Shown here: in pieces, positions 1 to 9,465 of the stretch
Position numbering within the stretch: position 1 is the first letter of the stretch
How the letters are laid out: each line of letters starts with the position of its first letter
From: Actinoplanes solisilvae
GTDB lineage: Bacteria; Actinomycetota; Actinomycetes; Mycobacteriales; Micromonosporaceae
DNA length: 64,000 bases
Direction: 5' to 3'
Assembly: GCF_003999975.1 (NCBI RefSeq)
Contig: NZ_RJAC01000030.1
Location: 24,080-88,079 of the forward strand
Notes under the pieces: model-generated
What the model was told of the DNA's origin: nothing
The model's input: only the letters and a program-made list of their open reading frames with translations
The model's database searches: none
Made by a program: the position numbers and the translations under genes

Positions 1-581
1 TCCTCGAGCAGTTGCAGGGCCGAGATGCCACCGCCGACGACCGCTACACGCTTGCCCGCGAGCTGCTCGGCGGACACGTAGTCGTACGTGTGCAACTGGA
101 TGCCGGCGAAGCTCTCCTGCCCCGGATAGTGTGGGCGCACGGGGTTGGTCCACGTCCCGGTGGCGTTGATGATCGCCCGACTGGTCCAGCGCCCCGCCGA
201 CGACTCGACCACCAGCTCGGCGCCCTCGCTGTGCACCGACGTCACCCGCACGGGCCGCAGGATCGGCGGCTCGAAGGCGCGCTCGAACTCGGCGAAGTAG
301 CGGGGCACGGCCGTACGGCTGGGTTCCCGCGGGTCGAGTGGCGGCTTGGGCAGCCCCGGCAGGTCGAAGATCCCGTTCACGGTCGCCATCCGCAGCGACT
401 CCCACCGGTGCCGCCAGGCCCCGCCGGGCGCCGGCTCAGCGTCCAGAACGACGTACGTCCGCTGATCTTCCCGATGCGGGGCGAGCGCGCTCACGAACCC
501 CCGGCGCCGCAGATGGTAGGCCGCCGACAGCCCCGACTGCCCGCCCCCGATCACCACCACCGTCGCCGAACCTTCGGTCAT
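1..581 (-). CDS. Flavin-dependent monooxygenase / NAD(P)-FAD oxidoreductase (C-terminus off the window)
   Basis: The reading frame starts at ATG 581, behind a GGGAG-type ribosome site, and runs off the left edge, so about 193 N-terminal residues are visible. A Rossmann dinucleotide motif (VVVIGGGQSGLSAA) begins near residue 9 and should bind FAD. A second one (VVGGGISALQ) near residue 183 should bind NADPH. Between them lies INATGTWTNP, the ATG-type motif of class B flavin monooxygenases. It probably oxygenates or oxidises a small organic substrate in the cytoplasm; the substrate cannot be told. It is divergent from the secreted LamG protein. The two-domain arrangement supports the family, but the missing C-terminus prevents a finer call. 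Confidence 0.85.
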   Translation of the reverse strand, partial: MTEGSATVVVIGGGQSGLSAAYHLRRRGFVSALAPHREDQRTYVVLDAEPAPGGAWRHRWESLRMATVNGIFDLPGLPKPPLDPREPSRTAVPRYFAEFERAFEPPILRPVRVTSVHSEGAELVVESSAGRWTSRAIINATGTWTNPVRPHYPGQESFAGIQLHTYDYVSAEQLAGKRVAVVGGGISALQLLE

Positions 582-756
582 GATGTCGCGCTCCCCTGTC
601 CCGTTCCGTACCGGCAACGGCCAAAACATCGCCCCGACCTGCGGATATTCCCACAGTGATCAGCATCGCTCAGAGCGATTCCGCTGTAGCCCATTGTTGC
701 CGCCCCGAACACGCCCTACCCTCCACGCGATCACTGTTTCGATCATGGGGGTAAAT

Positions 757-3700
757 ATGTCTATGTCTTATAGTCCATTTAGGAGACTGCTGGCGGTGTC
801 GGCCGCCTTGCTCACCACCTCGACGTCGGCAGTGGCGGTGTCCGCCGCGCCAGCAGCCGCCGCGCCCGCTCCGGCGCCGGCCACGGCGCCGGACATCGAC
901 GCCGCGGCCAAGGCGGCGAAGAAGGCGAACAAGCGGGTCGAGGCCCTGTCCGAGCGCACCGAATTCGTGCAGGTCTTCGCCGAGCCGTCCGGCAAACTGC
1001 GCTACGAGGCTGCCGCTGTGCCGCAGCGGGTCAAGAAGAGCAATGGTTCCTGGGCCGACATCGACGTGAAACTGGCCAAGGGCAAGGACAAGCTGATCCG
1101 GCCCAAGGCGACCCTGGCCGACGTGCGATTCTCGCCCGGCGGCAACGGCCCGGCCGTCACCCTGGTGCAGGACGGCAAGAAGCTGACCCTGACCTGGCCC
1201 CACGGCAAGCTGCCGGCCCCGACTGTCGCGTCCGACGCCGCCACCTACGCCGAGGTGCTGCCCGGCGTCGACCTGGTGCTGCACGCCACCCGGACCGGCT
1301 TCACCCACGTGCTGGTTGTGAAGAACGCCAAGGCCGCGGCCAACCCGGCCGTCCGCGAGGTGCGCTTCGACCTGGGCGGCGACGCGAAGACCAAGCGGCT
1401 GGCCGACGGATCGCTGCAGGCCCTCGCCGGCGGCAAACTGATCGCCTCCGCCCCGGCCCCGCAGATGTGGGACTCCACCACCACCCCGGCGGCCGGAAGG
1501 GCGAAGACAGCCGGCGCCAACGCGGTCGAGAAGTCCTCGGCCGCGAGCCAGGGCGACCTCGCCCGGACCGCCGCAGTCCGCGCCGACGTGACCGGCGGCG
1601 ACCTGGTCCTGCGCCCCGACCCGGCGCTGCTCGGCGCGAGCGCGAAGTTCCCGGTCTTCATCGATCCGGCCTGGAGCACCGGCAAGTCCCGGTGGGCCTA
1701 CTCCACCGACAACAACACGAACAACACCGACGTGTCCCGGGCCCGGGTCGGCGCCGACCCCGACGGACGCACCTACCGGTCGTTCTTCGACTTCCCGATC
1801 ACCGCGCTCAAGGGCCACCACATCGAGGACGCCTACGTTCAGATGAAGGTCGACCACACCTTCTCCTGCAGCAGCACCCCGAACAGCATGTGGCAGGCCG
1901 GCTCCATCTCGACACCCCGCTCGAAGTGGAGCCCCTCGCTGGTCAAGCACCTCGCCACGGTGTCGTCCAACGCCAACGAGGGCACCGGTTGCGACGACTC
2001 CCCGCAGCCCGACATGACGGTCAACTTCCACACCAACGCCGTCATCTCGGTCGTCAACACCCTGGCCGCCAAGGGCACCGCGAACGTCATCTTCGGCTTC
2101 ACCGCCCGCGACGCCGACGGCAGCGACGAATCCAACGGCACGCGCTGGAAGAAGTACTTCCCGGCCGATGCCAAGCTGATCGTCAACCGCGACGCCAAGC
2201 CCACCACCCCCACCCAGCTTCAGGTCAACGGCGTGGCGTGCACCGGCGGTACGATCCGCATCGGCACCACGACGCCGTACTTCTCGGCGATCGTCGGCGA
2301 CGCGGACGGCACCGCCCAGACGCTGACGGCGACCTGGCAGCTCTTCAACGCGCCCGAGGGTGGCGCGCTGAGCGCCCGGACCGCTCCGGCCAAGTCGTCG
2401 ACCACGGCGAACACGCGCGCCACGAGCGTGCGCGTCTCCGCGCTCGGGAGCAACACGCGCTATGCGTTCCGCGTCTTCAGCACCGACCCGGCGCCCTACA
2501 GCATCAACAGTCCCCTGTCGGCCATCTGCTACTTCGTGGTCGACACCACCGTTCCGCCGGTGCTGGTCGAGGAGGTGACCCCGCCGACCGGACCGGGCCG
2601 GCCGGGCACCTTCCGGATCAGCTCGACGGCGACCGACGTGACGTCGTTCCAGTACGGCTGGAACGAGGCGACGGCCTACTCGGCCACCCCGGTCAACGTC
2701 CTGAACAGCAGCGGCGCCGTGGTAGGCAAGCAGGCCGTCGTGACGATGGTCGCCGATAAGTACGGCATGACCACGCTGCACGCCCGGGCGATCGACTCGA
2801 CCAACAACAAGGGTTACGGCTCGAAGGACATCAGCGTGCCGCGGCCGTCTCCGGCGGTGGCGCACTGGGGCCTGGAGGTCCGGCCGCCGTACCTGAACGA
2901 GGAGGGCGCGCTGCTCGACGACGCGCCCGCGGTCGGCGGTGACAACGTGCTGACACCGACCAACCTGGCCTGGGCCGACAAGGGCCGCATCGTCCAGGGC
3001 AAGAACATCAACTTCACCGGAACGACCGTGCTGACCACCCCGAAGGTGCTCGACACCACCAAGGCCTATTCGGTCGCCGCCTTCGTCAAGCTCGACAGCG
3101 TCGACGGCGTCCAGACGGTGATCTCGCAGGACGGTGCCAACACCGCCAACTTCGAGCTGTCGATGCGCACCGAGGACATCGACGGCAACGGCGGCAACGA
3201 CAAGAACTGGTGCTTCGGGCTGCGCTCGGCCGACTCGACGGCCAGCACCCTCGCCAAGACCTGCGCACCCAACAGCGCGGTGGCCGGTCGCTGGACGCAC
3301 GTCGCCGGCACCTACAACCCGGTCGACAAGCTCATGTCCGTCTGGATCGACGGCGTGCGCAAGGCGTCGGTCGCCCCGCCCGCGGCCTGGGCTTCCAACG
3401 GCGTGCTGCGCATCGGCAACCGCCGGAGCACCAGCACACAGTTCACCGAGGCCCTGATCGGCAGCGTCGCCGACGTGCAGATCTTCGACCGGCAACTGGT
3501 CGAGGACGACTTCGCCGGCACCGCGGCCGACGACGAGTTCTCCGGCGGCGTCGACGAGCCCGGCATCCTCGCGGCCACTACGGTCGGCATCTGGAACTTC
3601 GACACCGCATTGAGCTGCCACGTCGCCGGCTCCGACGAGTGTGACGCTCCCGACTCCGGCTCCGGCTTCGGCCGGCAGCTCACGCTGACGCCCGGCACCG

Positions 3701-5169
3701 AGGTCGACGCCGGCAACGGCGAAGGCCAGGGCCTGCTGCTGGACAAGAAGCACATGGACGACGAATCGGCGACCGAGGAGTACGGCCTGACGCAGGCCAA
3801 CGTCGCACCCGCGGGCTCGCCCAAGGATCTGCGGAACGTCTCGGCGCTACGCACCGACCAGTCCTTCGCGGTCTCGGTCTGGCTCCAGCCCGCCGAACTC
3901 ACCGACACCATGACCGCGCTGGGGCAGCAGGGCAGCAAGCTGTCGTCGTTCTACCTAGGCGTGCGGCAGTCGACCGTCAAGGGCATCACCGGACCACGGT
4001 TCGAGGTGATGACGCCGAGCATCGACAATCAGGTCGGCGAGTCGTACAGCCATCTGATCGCGCCGCAGCTGCTCTCCGGCGACGACACCACCGACTGGTT
4101 CCACCTGGTGTTCGTCTACAACACCGCGGCGGTCAACCAGCTCAGCCTCTACGTCAACGGCAGCATGGCGGCCACCAAGTCGGGCCGGCTGTGGAACGCC
4201 GACGGGCCGCTCACCGTAGGCCGTGTCTGGCACACCGACGAGCAGACCGCCGGCAGCTACCGTGACCAGTGGGTCGGCGGCCTCGACGACCTGCAGATCT
4301 TCCAGGGCGTGCTGACCGGCGGCCAGTTCGCGAGCATCTTCCCCGGCCCGGGATCCGGCAAGGCCCTGCCGTTCGTACGCCAGCGGACCGACCTGAACAC
4401 CGACGGTCTGGCCGACGTCCTCGGCATCGGTGGCAGCTACAACCTCAGCTACTACCGGGGCAACGGCTCGGGCCAGGTGCAGTGGGGCAACAACCTCGGG
4501 GCGCAGGGCGGGTGGCCCGGCATCAGCAGGTTCACGATGGGCGACTTCGACAGCGACGGTTTCGCCGACGTGGCGGCGATCGACTCGGCCGGCGGGCTGC
4601 GCATGTACGAGGGCAGCGGCGACGGAACCGTCCGCCCGGGCAAGCTGATGTGGGGCGGCCCGACCGGCTGGGCCGGGATTCCGCTGATCACCGCCGGTGA
4701 TTTCAACGGCGACGGCAAGGACGACATCGTCGGCACCGGGGCGGACGGCAACATCCGCCTGTACGCCGGTGACGGCGACGGCCTGGTCGCCGGGGGCGTC
4801 ATCATGTACTACCCGTCCCCGGCCGGCTGGAACACCTTCCGGCGGATCATCGGCGGCGACTTCAACAGCGACGGCGCGATGGACATCGCCGCCATCGGCA
4901 GGGAGGGCTCACTCACCCTTTACCGGGGTAACGGCGCGGGTCTGATCACGCCGAGCGTCGCGATGTACCCCTACAACGGCGCCTTCGGCAACCACACCCG
5001 CATGACGGCGGGCGACTTCACCAACGACGGCCATCTCGATCTGGCCGCCATCGACGCCGCCGGCAACCTGAATCTGTTCCGCAACAACGGCGACGGCACG
5101 GTCGGTGGCGCGGTGCTGGCGTATCCCTCCGGCGGCGGCTGGACCAACTTCGTGAACCTGGCCTCCTAA
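757..5169 (+). CDS. Large secreted protein with DNRLRE-like, two LamG-like and FG-GAP/VCBS repeat domains
   Basis: About 1470 residues from ATG 757, chosen because GGGGG lies 5-6 nt upstream; in-frame ATGs at 745 and 763 are alternatives. A Sec signal peptide (positive SPFRR, hydrophobic LLAVSAALLTT, Ala-rich cleavage region) begins the protein. Residues about 295-480 resemble a DNRLRE module (FIDPAWSTG, RSFFDFPI). Residues about 530-660 look fibronectin-like. Two LamG/concanavalin-A-like jelly rolls follow at about 700-918 and 943-1198. The C-terminus (about 1205-1470) holds five calcium-binding FG-GAP blades such as DFDSDGFADV and DFNGDGKDDI. I see no catalytic domain and no C-terminal anchor. 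It is probably an extracellular carbohydrate- or surface-binding protein. The N-terminal half resembles the non-toxic part of Rhs/WapA-type exported proteins. Confidence 0.85.
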   Translation: MSMSYSPFRRLLAVSAALLTTSTSAVAVSAAPAAAAPAPAPATAPDIDAAAKAAKKANKRVEALSERTEFVQVFAEPSGKLRYEAAAVPQRVKKSNGSWADIDVKLAKGKDKLIRPKATLADVRFSPGGNGPAVTLVQDGKKLTLTWPHGKLPAPTVASDAATYAEVLPGVDLVLHATRTGFTHVLVVKNAKAAANPAVREVRFDLGGDAKTKRLADGSLQALAGGKLIASAPAPQMWDSTTTPAAGRAKTAGANAVEKSSAASQGDLARTAAVRADVTGGDLVLRPDPALLGASAKFPVFIDPAWSTGKSRWAYSTDNNTNNTDVSRARVGADPDGRTYRSFFDFPITALKGHHIEDAYVQMKVDHTFSCSSTPNSMWQAGSISTPRSKWSPSLVKHLATVSSNANEGTGCDDSPQPDMTVNFHTNAVISVVNTLAAKGTANVIFGFTARDADGSDESNGTRWKKYFPADAKLIVNRDAKPTTPTQLQVNGVACTGGTIRIGTTTPYFSAIVGDADGTAQTLTATWQLFNAPEGGALSARTAPAKSSTTANTRATSVRVSALGSNTRYAFRVFSTDPAPYSINSPLSAICYFVVDTTVPPVLVEEVTPPTGPGRPGTFRISSTATDVTSFQYGWNEATAYSATPVNVLNSSGAVVGKQAVVTMVADKYGMTTLHARAIDSTNNKGYGSKDISVPRPSPAVAHWGLEVRPPYLNEEGALLDDAPAVGGDNVLTPTNLAWADKGRIVQGKNINFTGTTVLTTPKVLDTTKAYSVAAFVKLDSVDGVQTVISQDGANTANFELSMRTEDIDGNGGNDKNWCFGLRSADSTASTLAKTCAPNSAVAGRWTHVAGTYNPVDKLMSVWIDGVRKASVAPPAAWASNGVLRIGNRRSTSTQFTEALIGSVADVQIFDRQLVEDDFAGTAADDEFSGGVDEPGILAATTVGIWNFDTALSCHVAGSDECDAPDSGSGFGRQLTLTPGTEVDAGNGEGQGLLLDKKHMDDESATEEYGLTQANVAPAGSPKDLRNVSALRTDQSFAVSVWLQPAELTDTMTALGQQGSKLSSFYLGVRQSTVKGITGPRFEVMTPSIDNQVGESYSHLIAPQLLSGDDTTDWFHLVFVYNTAAVNQLSLYVNGSMAATKSGRLWNADGPLTVGRVWHTDEQTAGSYRDQWVGGLDDLQIFQGVLTGGQFASIFPGPGSGKALPFVRQRTDLNTDGLADVLGIGGSYNLSYYRGNGSGQVQWGNNLGAQGGWPGISRFTMGDFDSDGFADVAAIDSAGGLRMYEGSGDGTVRPGKLMWGGPTGWAGIPLITAGDFNGDGKDDIVGTGADGNIRLYAGDGDGLVAGGVIMYYPSPAGWNTFRRIIGGDFNSDGAMDIAAIGREGSLTLYRGNGAGLITPSVAMYPYNGAFGNHTRMTAGDFTNDGHLDLAAIDAAGNLNLFRNNGDGTVGGAVLAYPSGGGWTNFVNLAS

Positions 5170-6128
5170 CCACGGCCGTCGTCGACGGTCAGCACGATGC
5201 GGCCGAAGACCTCGCCGGAATCCATCCGGCGGTGGGCTTCGGCCGCTTCGTCGAGCGGCAGCACGTCGTGCACCACCGCGCGCAGCTCTCCGCGCGCGGC
5301 AGCGTCGAGAAGCCCGGCCCGGACCCGATTACGCTCCGGCACCGGCACGGTGTCGAGAGAGAACGTGGCGTACGTCAGTGAGCGCCGGAACAACCGCACG
5401 AGGGCCGCGCCCAGGTCGGCAGGCGGGTAGCCGTCGACCGCGCCGACCGAGACCAGACGCCCGTTCGGGGCCAGGCGGTCGAAGAACGACGTCAGGCCGG
5501 GTCCGCCGACGACGTCGTAGATGACGTCGAACTCCCGCTCCTCCCCCGCGCCGGACCGGTCGAGGACCTCGGTGGCGCCGAGCTCGCGCAACCGCCGGCC
5601 ACGCTGGGGCGACGACGTCGTGACAGCGATCGTGCTCGCACCGCCCCGCGCGGCGAGCTGGAGCGCCAGGATGCCCAGGCTGCCGGCCGCGCCCCTGATC
5701 AGCACCGATTCGCCGCTGGAGAACCGCGCGTGGGCGAGGCCGAAGTGGGCGACCGGGCCCGCGCTGCCGATCGTCACCGCGTCGACCGCGGAGAGGCCGT
5801 CGGGCAGCGGGGTCACATCGTCGAGGGCGGCTACGGCGCGCTCGGCGTAGGCGCCGCCGAGGCCGGTGAACGCCCAGACCCTGCGGCCGGTCCACGACGG
5901 GTCGACGCCGTCGCCGACGGCGATCACCCGGCCGGCGACCTCGCTGCCGGGGATGAGGCCCTCGGGGAAGGTTCCGATCTTGCCGCGCCGGATCACCACG
6001 TCGACGCCGCCGACGCCGATGGCCTCGGTCGCGATGAGCAGCTGGCCCGTGTTCGGCGCGACGTCGGGCAGGTCGACGACGCTCAGGCCGTCCGGGTCGC
6101 CGTACTTCTTGATCTCTACTGCCTTCAT
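5166..6128 (-). CDS. Zinc-independent MDR oxidoreductase (quinone oxidoreductase / enoyl reductase type)
   Basis: 320 residues, the usual length for the quinone-oxidoreductase branch of the medium-chain dehydrogenase superfamily. The GroES-like N-terminus (MKAVEIKKYGDPDGL) and a nucleotide-binding segment (IRGAAGSLGILALQLA) near residues 145-160 are clear. The Cys/His pattern of a zinc alcohol dehydrogenase is absent, which favours NADPH-dependent reduction of quinones or enones. Its stop overlaps the stop of the secreted protein by 4 nt (convergent). It is transcribed divergently from a TetR regulator 50 nt away, a common autoregulated detoxification pair. The substrate is unknown. Confidence 0.85.
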   Translation of the reverse strand: MKAVEIKKYGDPDGLSVVDLPDVAPNTGQLLIATEAIGVGGVDVVIRRGKIGTFPEGLIPGSEVAGRVIAVGDGVDPSWTGRRVWAFTGLGGAYAERAVAALDDVTPLPDGLSAVDAVTIGSAGPVAHFGLAHARFSSGESVLIRGAAGSLGILALQLAARGGASTIAVTTSSPQRGRRLRELGATEVLDRSGAGEEREFDVIYDVVGGPGLTSFFDRLAPNGRLVSVGAVDGYPPADLGAALVRLFRRSLTYATFSLDTVPVPERNRVRAGLLDAAARGELRAVVHDVLPLDEAAEAHRRMDSGEVFGRIVLTVDDGRG

Positions 6129-6156
6129 GGTGGCGACGTTAACGGACGCCCCCGTC

Positions 6157-6171
6157 CACTTGGCTAAAGTG
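6157..6171. promoter_or_regulatory. Candidate TetR operator overlapping a leaderless -10
   Basis: CACTT-GGCTA-AAGTG is a perfect 5-bp inverted repeat in the 50-bp divergent spacer. It overlaps TAAAGT (6165-6170), which fits a TANNNT -10 box about 8 nt before the TetR ATG. No Shine-Dalgarno sequence precedes that ATG, so the tetR message is probably leaderless. A second small dyad (GGACG/CGTCC) lies just to the left. Confidence 0.5.
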
Positions 6172-6178
6172 ATACGTC

Positions 6179-6799
6179 ATGAACGGCGAATTGCCTCAGA
6201 AGCTGCGCTCGGACGCCCGCGACAACCGTGACCGCGTTCTCGAGGCGGCGCGCTCGCTCTTCTCGGAACAGGGACTCGGCGTACCGATGCGGGAGATCGC
6301 ACGGCGGGCGCGGGTCGGGCCGGCGACGCTCTACCGGCGGTTCCCGACGAAGCAGGCGCTGATCGACGAGGCGTTCGCCGACGAGCTGCGCGCGTGCAGC
6401 TCGATCGTGCGGGACGGGTGCGCCGACCCCGATCCGTGGCGGGGGCTGCGGTCGATCGTCAGCGAGGTCACCGAGCTCAACGCGGGCAACCAGGGCTTCG
6501 TCGACGCGTTCACCACCGCCCACCCGGACGCGGTCGACTTCGCGGCCCACCGGGCGGGCATGCTGCGGTCGCTGGCCGGCCTGTTCCGCCGGGCGAAAGA
6601 GGCGGGCGAGCTGCGCGAGGACGTCGTACTCGAAGATCTTCTTCTGATGCTGCGCGCCGGGCGCGGCTTGCCGGCGGAAGCCGCCCGGCGCTTCGGCGCG
6701 CTGGCCCTGGAAGCGTTCCGGGCCGGGCCGGCCGGGTCCCCCCTGCCGCCACCGGCCCGGTTCCCGGAACTGGTCAGAGCTGGTTGGACGCCTCGGTGA
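6179..6799 (+). CDS. TetR/AcrR family transcriptional regulator
   Basis: 206 residues. An N-terminal TetR helix-turn-helix spans about residues 15-60 (RVLEAARSLFSEQG, MREIARRARVGPATLYRRFPTK, QALIDEAF). The rest is the helical ligand and dimer domain. It is divergent from the MDR oxidoreductase, so it most likely represses that gene and itself and is released by an electrophile or quinone-like ligand (inference). The last 26 nt overlap the 3' end of the convergent aminotransferase gene. No ribosome-binding site is visible before the ATG, in keeping with a leaderless transcript. Confidence 0.9.
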   Translation: MNGELPQKLRSDARDNRDRVLEAARSLFSEQGLGVPMREIARRARVGPATLYRRFPTKQALIDEAFADELRACSSIVRDGCADPDPWRGLRSIVSEVTELNAGNQGFVDAFTTAHPDAVDFAAHRAGMLRSLAGLFRRAKEAGELREDVVLEDLLLMLRAGRGLPAEAARRFGALALEAFRAGPAGSPLPPPARFPELVRAGWTPR

Positions 6800-8156
6800 G
6801 CACGCCCCGCAGGATCTGCTCGATCTCGGCGAACTGCTCCTCGCCCGCGATCAGCGGCGGCGCGAGCTGGATCACCGGGTCGCCACGGTCGTCGGCCCGG
6901 CAGTAGAGGCCCGCGTCGAACAGCGCGTGCGACAGGAAGCCGCGCAGCAGCCGCTCGGACTCCTCCTCGTTGAACGTCTCCTTGGTGGCCTTGTCCTTGA
7001 CCAGCTCGATGCCGAAGAAGTAGCCGTCGCCGCGCACGTCGCCGACGATCGGCAGGTCGCTGAGACGGTCGAGGTAGGACCGGAACAGGTCGCTGTTGGC
7101 CCGCACGTGACCGTTGAGGTTTTCGCGCTCCATGATGTCGAGGTTCGCCAGCGCCACCGCGGAACCGACCGGGTGACCGCCGTACGTGATGCCGTGCGCG
7201 AACCAGTTGGTGCCCTGCAGGAACGGCTCGGCCAGACGGTCCGAGGCGATCATCGCGCCGAGCGGGACGTAACCGCTGGTCAAACCCTTGGCGACGGTGA
7301 TGATGTCGGGCGTGTAGCCGTACCGGTGGCCGCCGAAGTATTCGCCGATCCGGCCAAAACCGGAGATGACGTCGTCGGAGACCATGAGGACGTCGTAGCG
7401 GTCGCAGATCTCGCGCACCCGCTGGAAGTAGCCGGGCGGGGGCGGGAAGCAGCCGCCCGCGTTCTGCACCGGCTCGAGGAAGACGGCGGCGACCGTGTCG
7501 GGACCCTCGAACTCGATGGCCTCGGCGATGCGGTCGGCCGCCCACACACCGAACTGCTCGGGCGACATGTTCTCGTCGGGGCGGCGGTAGTAGTTGGTGT
7601 TCGGCACCCGGAACGTCGAAGGCACCAGCGGCTCGAAGTCTTGCTTGAGGGCCGGGATGCCGGTGATCGACAGGGCGCCCATCGACGTGCCGTGGTAGGC
7701 GATCGAGCGGGACAGCACCTTGGTCTTGGTGGGCTTGCCGACCCGCTTGAAGTACGACCGGGCGAGCTTCCAGGCCGACTCGACGGCCTCGGAACCGCCG
7801 GTGGTGAAGAACACCCGGTTCAGGTCGCCGGGGGTCATCGAGGCGAGACGCTCGGCCAGCTCGACGGCCTTCGGGTGGGCGTACGACCAGATCGGGAAGT
7901 ACGCCAGCTCGCCGGCCTGCTTGGCGGCGGCCTCGGCCAGCTCCTGCCGGCCGTGCCCGGTCTGCACCACGAACAGGGCGGACAAGCCGTCGAGGTAGCG
8001 GCGACCGGTCGAGTCCCAGATGTAGCAGCCGTCGCCGCGCACGATCATCGGCACGTCGTTCTTCTGGTACGACGACAGGCGCGTGAAGTGCATCCAGAGG
8101 TGGTCGCGGGCGCTGCCGGCCAGTTTCTCGTAGTCGGGAGACTGAAGGTCACTCAA
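6774..8156 (-). CDS. Class-III omega-aminotransferase (putrescine/beta-alanine:pyruvate type)
   Basis: 460 residues from a TTG start preceded by AGGAG at suitable spacing. PLP fold-type I features are visible: GGSEAVESAWKLARSY, the DDVISGFGRIG aspartate that contacts the pyridine nitrogen, and TVAKGLTSGYVPLGA with the Schiff-base lysine. Length and motifs match SpuC-like putrescine-pyruvate and beta-alanine-pyruvate aminotransferases. In this setting it may convert putrescine to 4-aminobutyraldehyde, or beta-alanine to malonate semialdehyde; the latter would feed the MmsA-type dehydrogenase nearby. It follows gabT on the same strand after 16 nt, so the two are likely co-transcribed. Confidence 0.88.
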   Translation of the reverse strand: MSDLQSPDYEKLAGSARDHLWMHFTRLSSYQKNDVPMIVRGDGCYIWDSTGRRYLDGLSALFVVQTGHGRQELAEAAAKQAGELAYFPIWSYAHPKAVELAERLASMTPGDLNRVFFTTGGSEAVESAWKLARSYFKRVGKPTKTKVLSRSIAYHGTSMGALSITGIPALKQDFEPLVPSTFRVPNTNYYRRPDENMSPEQFGVWAADRIAEAIEFEGPDTVAAVFLEPVQNAGGCFPPPPGYFQRVREICDRYDVLMVSDDVISGFGRIGEYFGGHRYGYTPDIITVAKGLTSGYVPLGAMIASDRLAEPFLQGTNWFAHGITYGGHPVGSAVALANLDIMERENLNGHVRANSDLFRSYLDRLSDLPIVGDVRGDGYFFGIELVKDKATKETFNEEESERLLRGFLSHALFDAGLYCRADDRGDPVIQLAPPLIAGEEQFAEIEQILRGVLTEASNQL

Positions 8157-8172
8157 AGGGGGGCTCCTGAAG

Positions 8173-9465
8173 TTAAGCGGTGGTGGAGAAGGCCTGCTCG
8201 AGCAGCGTGAGGCCGCGGTCGAGCTCCTCGTCCGAGATGATCAGGGGCGGCAGCAGGCGAATCACATTCCCGTACGTGCCGCAGGTGAGAAGCAGCAGGC
8301 CCAGCTCGTGCGCCGTCTTGGCGACGGCGGCGGTCGTGACAGGGTCGGGGACCGGGCCGGCCGCATCGTCCTCGCCGGGTATCACGACCTCGACGGCGAG
8401 CATCGCGCCCCGGCCGCGCACCTCGGCGATCGACGGGTGCTTGGCCGCGAGCGCCTCGAGCCGAGGACGGGCGACGGCCTCGATGCGGCGGGCGGCGGCG
8501 GCCAGGTCGAGCTCGCGCATGGTCTCGATGGAGGCGAGCGCGGCGGCGCAGGCGATGGGGTTGCCCCCGTACGTGCCGCCGAGCCCGCCGGGGTGCACGG
8601 AGTCCATGATCTCGGCGCGGCCGGTGACCGCGGCCAGAGGCAGGCCACCGGCAATGCCTTTGGCCGTGGTGATCAGGTCAGGTTCGAGGCCCTCGTGCTC
8701 ACTGGCGAACCAGGAGCCCGTACGGCAGAAGCCGGTCTGGATCTCGTCGGCGATGAACACGGCGCCGGCCGCCTTCGTCCACGCGGCGATCGCGGGCAGG
8801 AAGCCCTCGGCCGGCACGACGAAACCTCCCTCACCCTGCACGGGCTCGATCAGCACGGCGGCGACGTTGGCCCCGCCGACCATCTTCTCGATCTGACCGA
8901 TGGCGTACGCCGCCGCCTGCGGGCCGGACCGGCCGTCGCGCAGCGGATAGGACATCGAGACGCGGTAGATCTCGCCGGCGAACGGGCCGAAACCCTGCTT
9001 GTAGGGCATGACCTTGGCGGTGAGGGCCAAAGTCAGGTTGGTGCGGCCGTGGTAGGCATGATCGAAGACGACGATCGCGGGACGGCCGGTGGCGTGGCGA
9101 GCGATCTTGACGGCGTTCTCGACGGCCTCGGCGCCGGAGTTGAACAGGGCCGAACGCTTCTCGAAGTCACCGGGGGTGAGGGCGGCCAGCTCCTCGCAGA
9201 CAGCGACATACTGCTCGTACGGGGCGATCATGAAGCAGGTGTGAGTGAACCGCTCGACCTGGGCGCGCACCGCCTCGACCACCCGGGGGGCGGCATTCCC
9301 GACGTTGGTGACCGCGATGCCGGCCGCGAAATCGACCCACTCGCGTCCGTCCACATCGGTCATCGTGCCGCCGGAGGCGCTGCTCACGTAGGACGGGATC
9401 ATGCTGCTGACCCCGCGGGCGACAACCGCGGACCGGCGCTCGTGCAACTCGGCCGACGAGGGCAT
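8173..9465 (-). CDS. gabT: 4-aminobutyrate aminotransferase
   Basis: 430 residues, a typical GabT length. It starts at ATG 9465 behind AAGGAG. It carries the class-III aminotransferase signature (FIADEIQTGFCRTG) and the PLP lysine in TTAKGIAGGLPLAA. N-terminal GGTMTDVDGREWVDFAAGIAVTN is characteristic of GabT. It transaminates GABA with 2-oxoglutarate to succinate semialdehyde and glutamate, completing putrescine breakdown that begins with the importer and amine oxidase genes upstream. A dedicated succinate-semialdehyde dehydrogenase is not obvious here, so one of the two aldehyde dehydrogenases or a gene elsewhere may do that step. Confidence 0.9.
   Translation of the reverse strand: MPSSAELHERRSAVVARGVSSMIPSYVSSASGGTMTDVDGREWVDFAAGIAVTNVGNAAPRVVEAVRAQVERFTHTCFMIAPYEQYVAVCEELAALTPGDFEKRSALFNSGAEAVENAVKIARHATGRPAIVVFDHAYHGRTNLTLALTAKVMPYKQGFGPFAGEIYRVSMSYPLRDGRSGPQAAAYAIGQIEKMVGGANVAAVLIEPVQGEGGFVVPAEGFLPAIAAWTKAAGAVFIADEIQTGFCRTGSWFASEHEGLEPDLITTAKGIAGGLPLAAVTGRAEIMDSVHPGGLGGTYGGNPIACAAALASIETMRELDLAAAARRIEAVARPRLEALAAKHPSIAEVRGRGAMLAVEVVIPGEDDAAGPVPDPVTTAAVAKTAHELGLLLLTCGTYGNVIRLLPPLIISDEELDRGLTLLEQAFSTTA

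Noticed and set aside
670..3753. Long minus-strand open frame (about 1027 codons) opposite the secreted protein
   Set aside because: It is an antisense shadow caused by GC-rich third positions. It lacks any domain, and the opposite strand has clear domains and a signal peptide.
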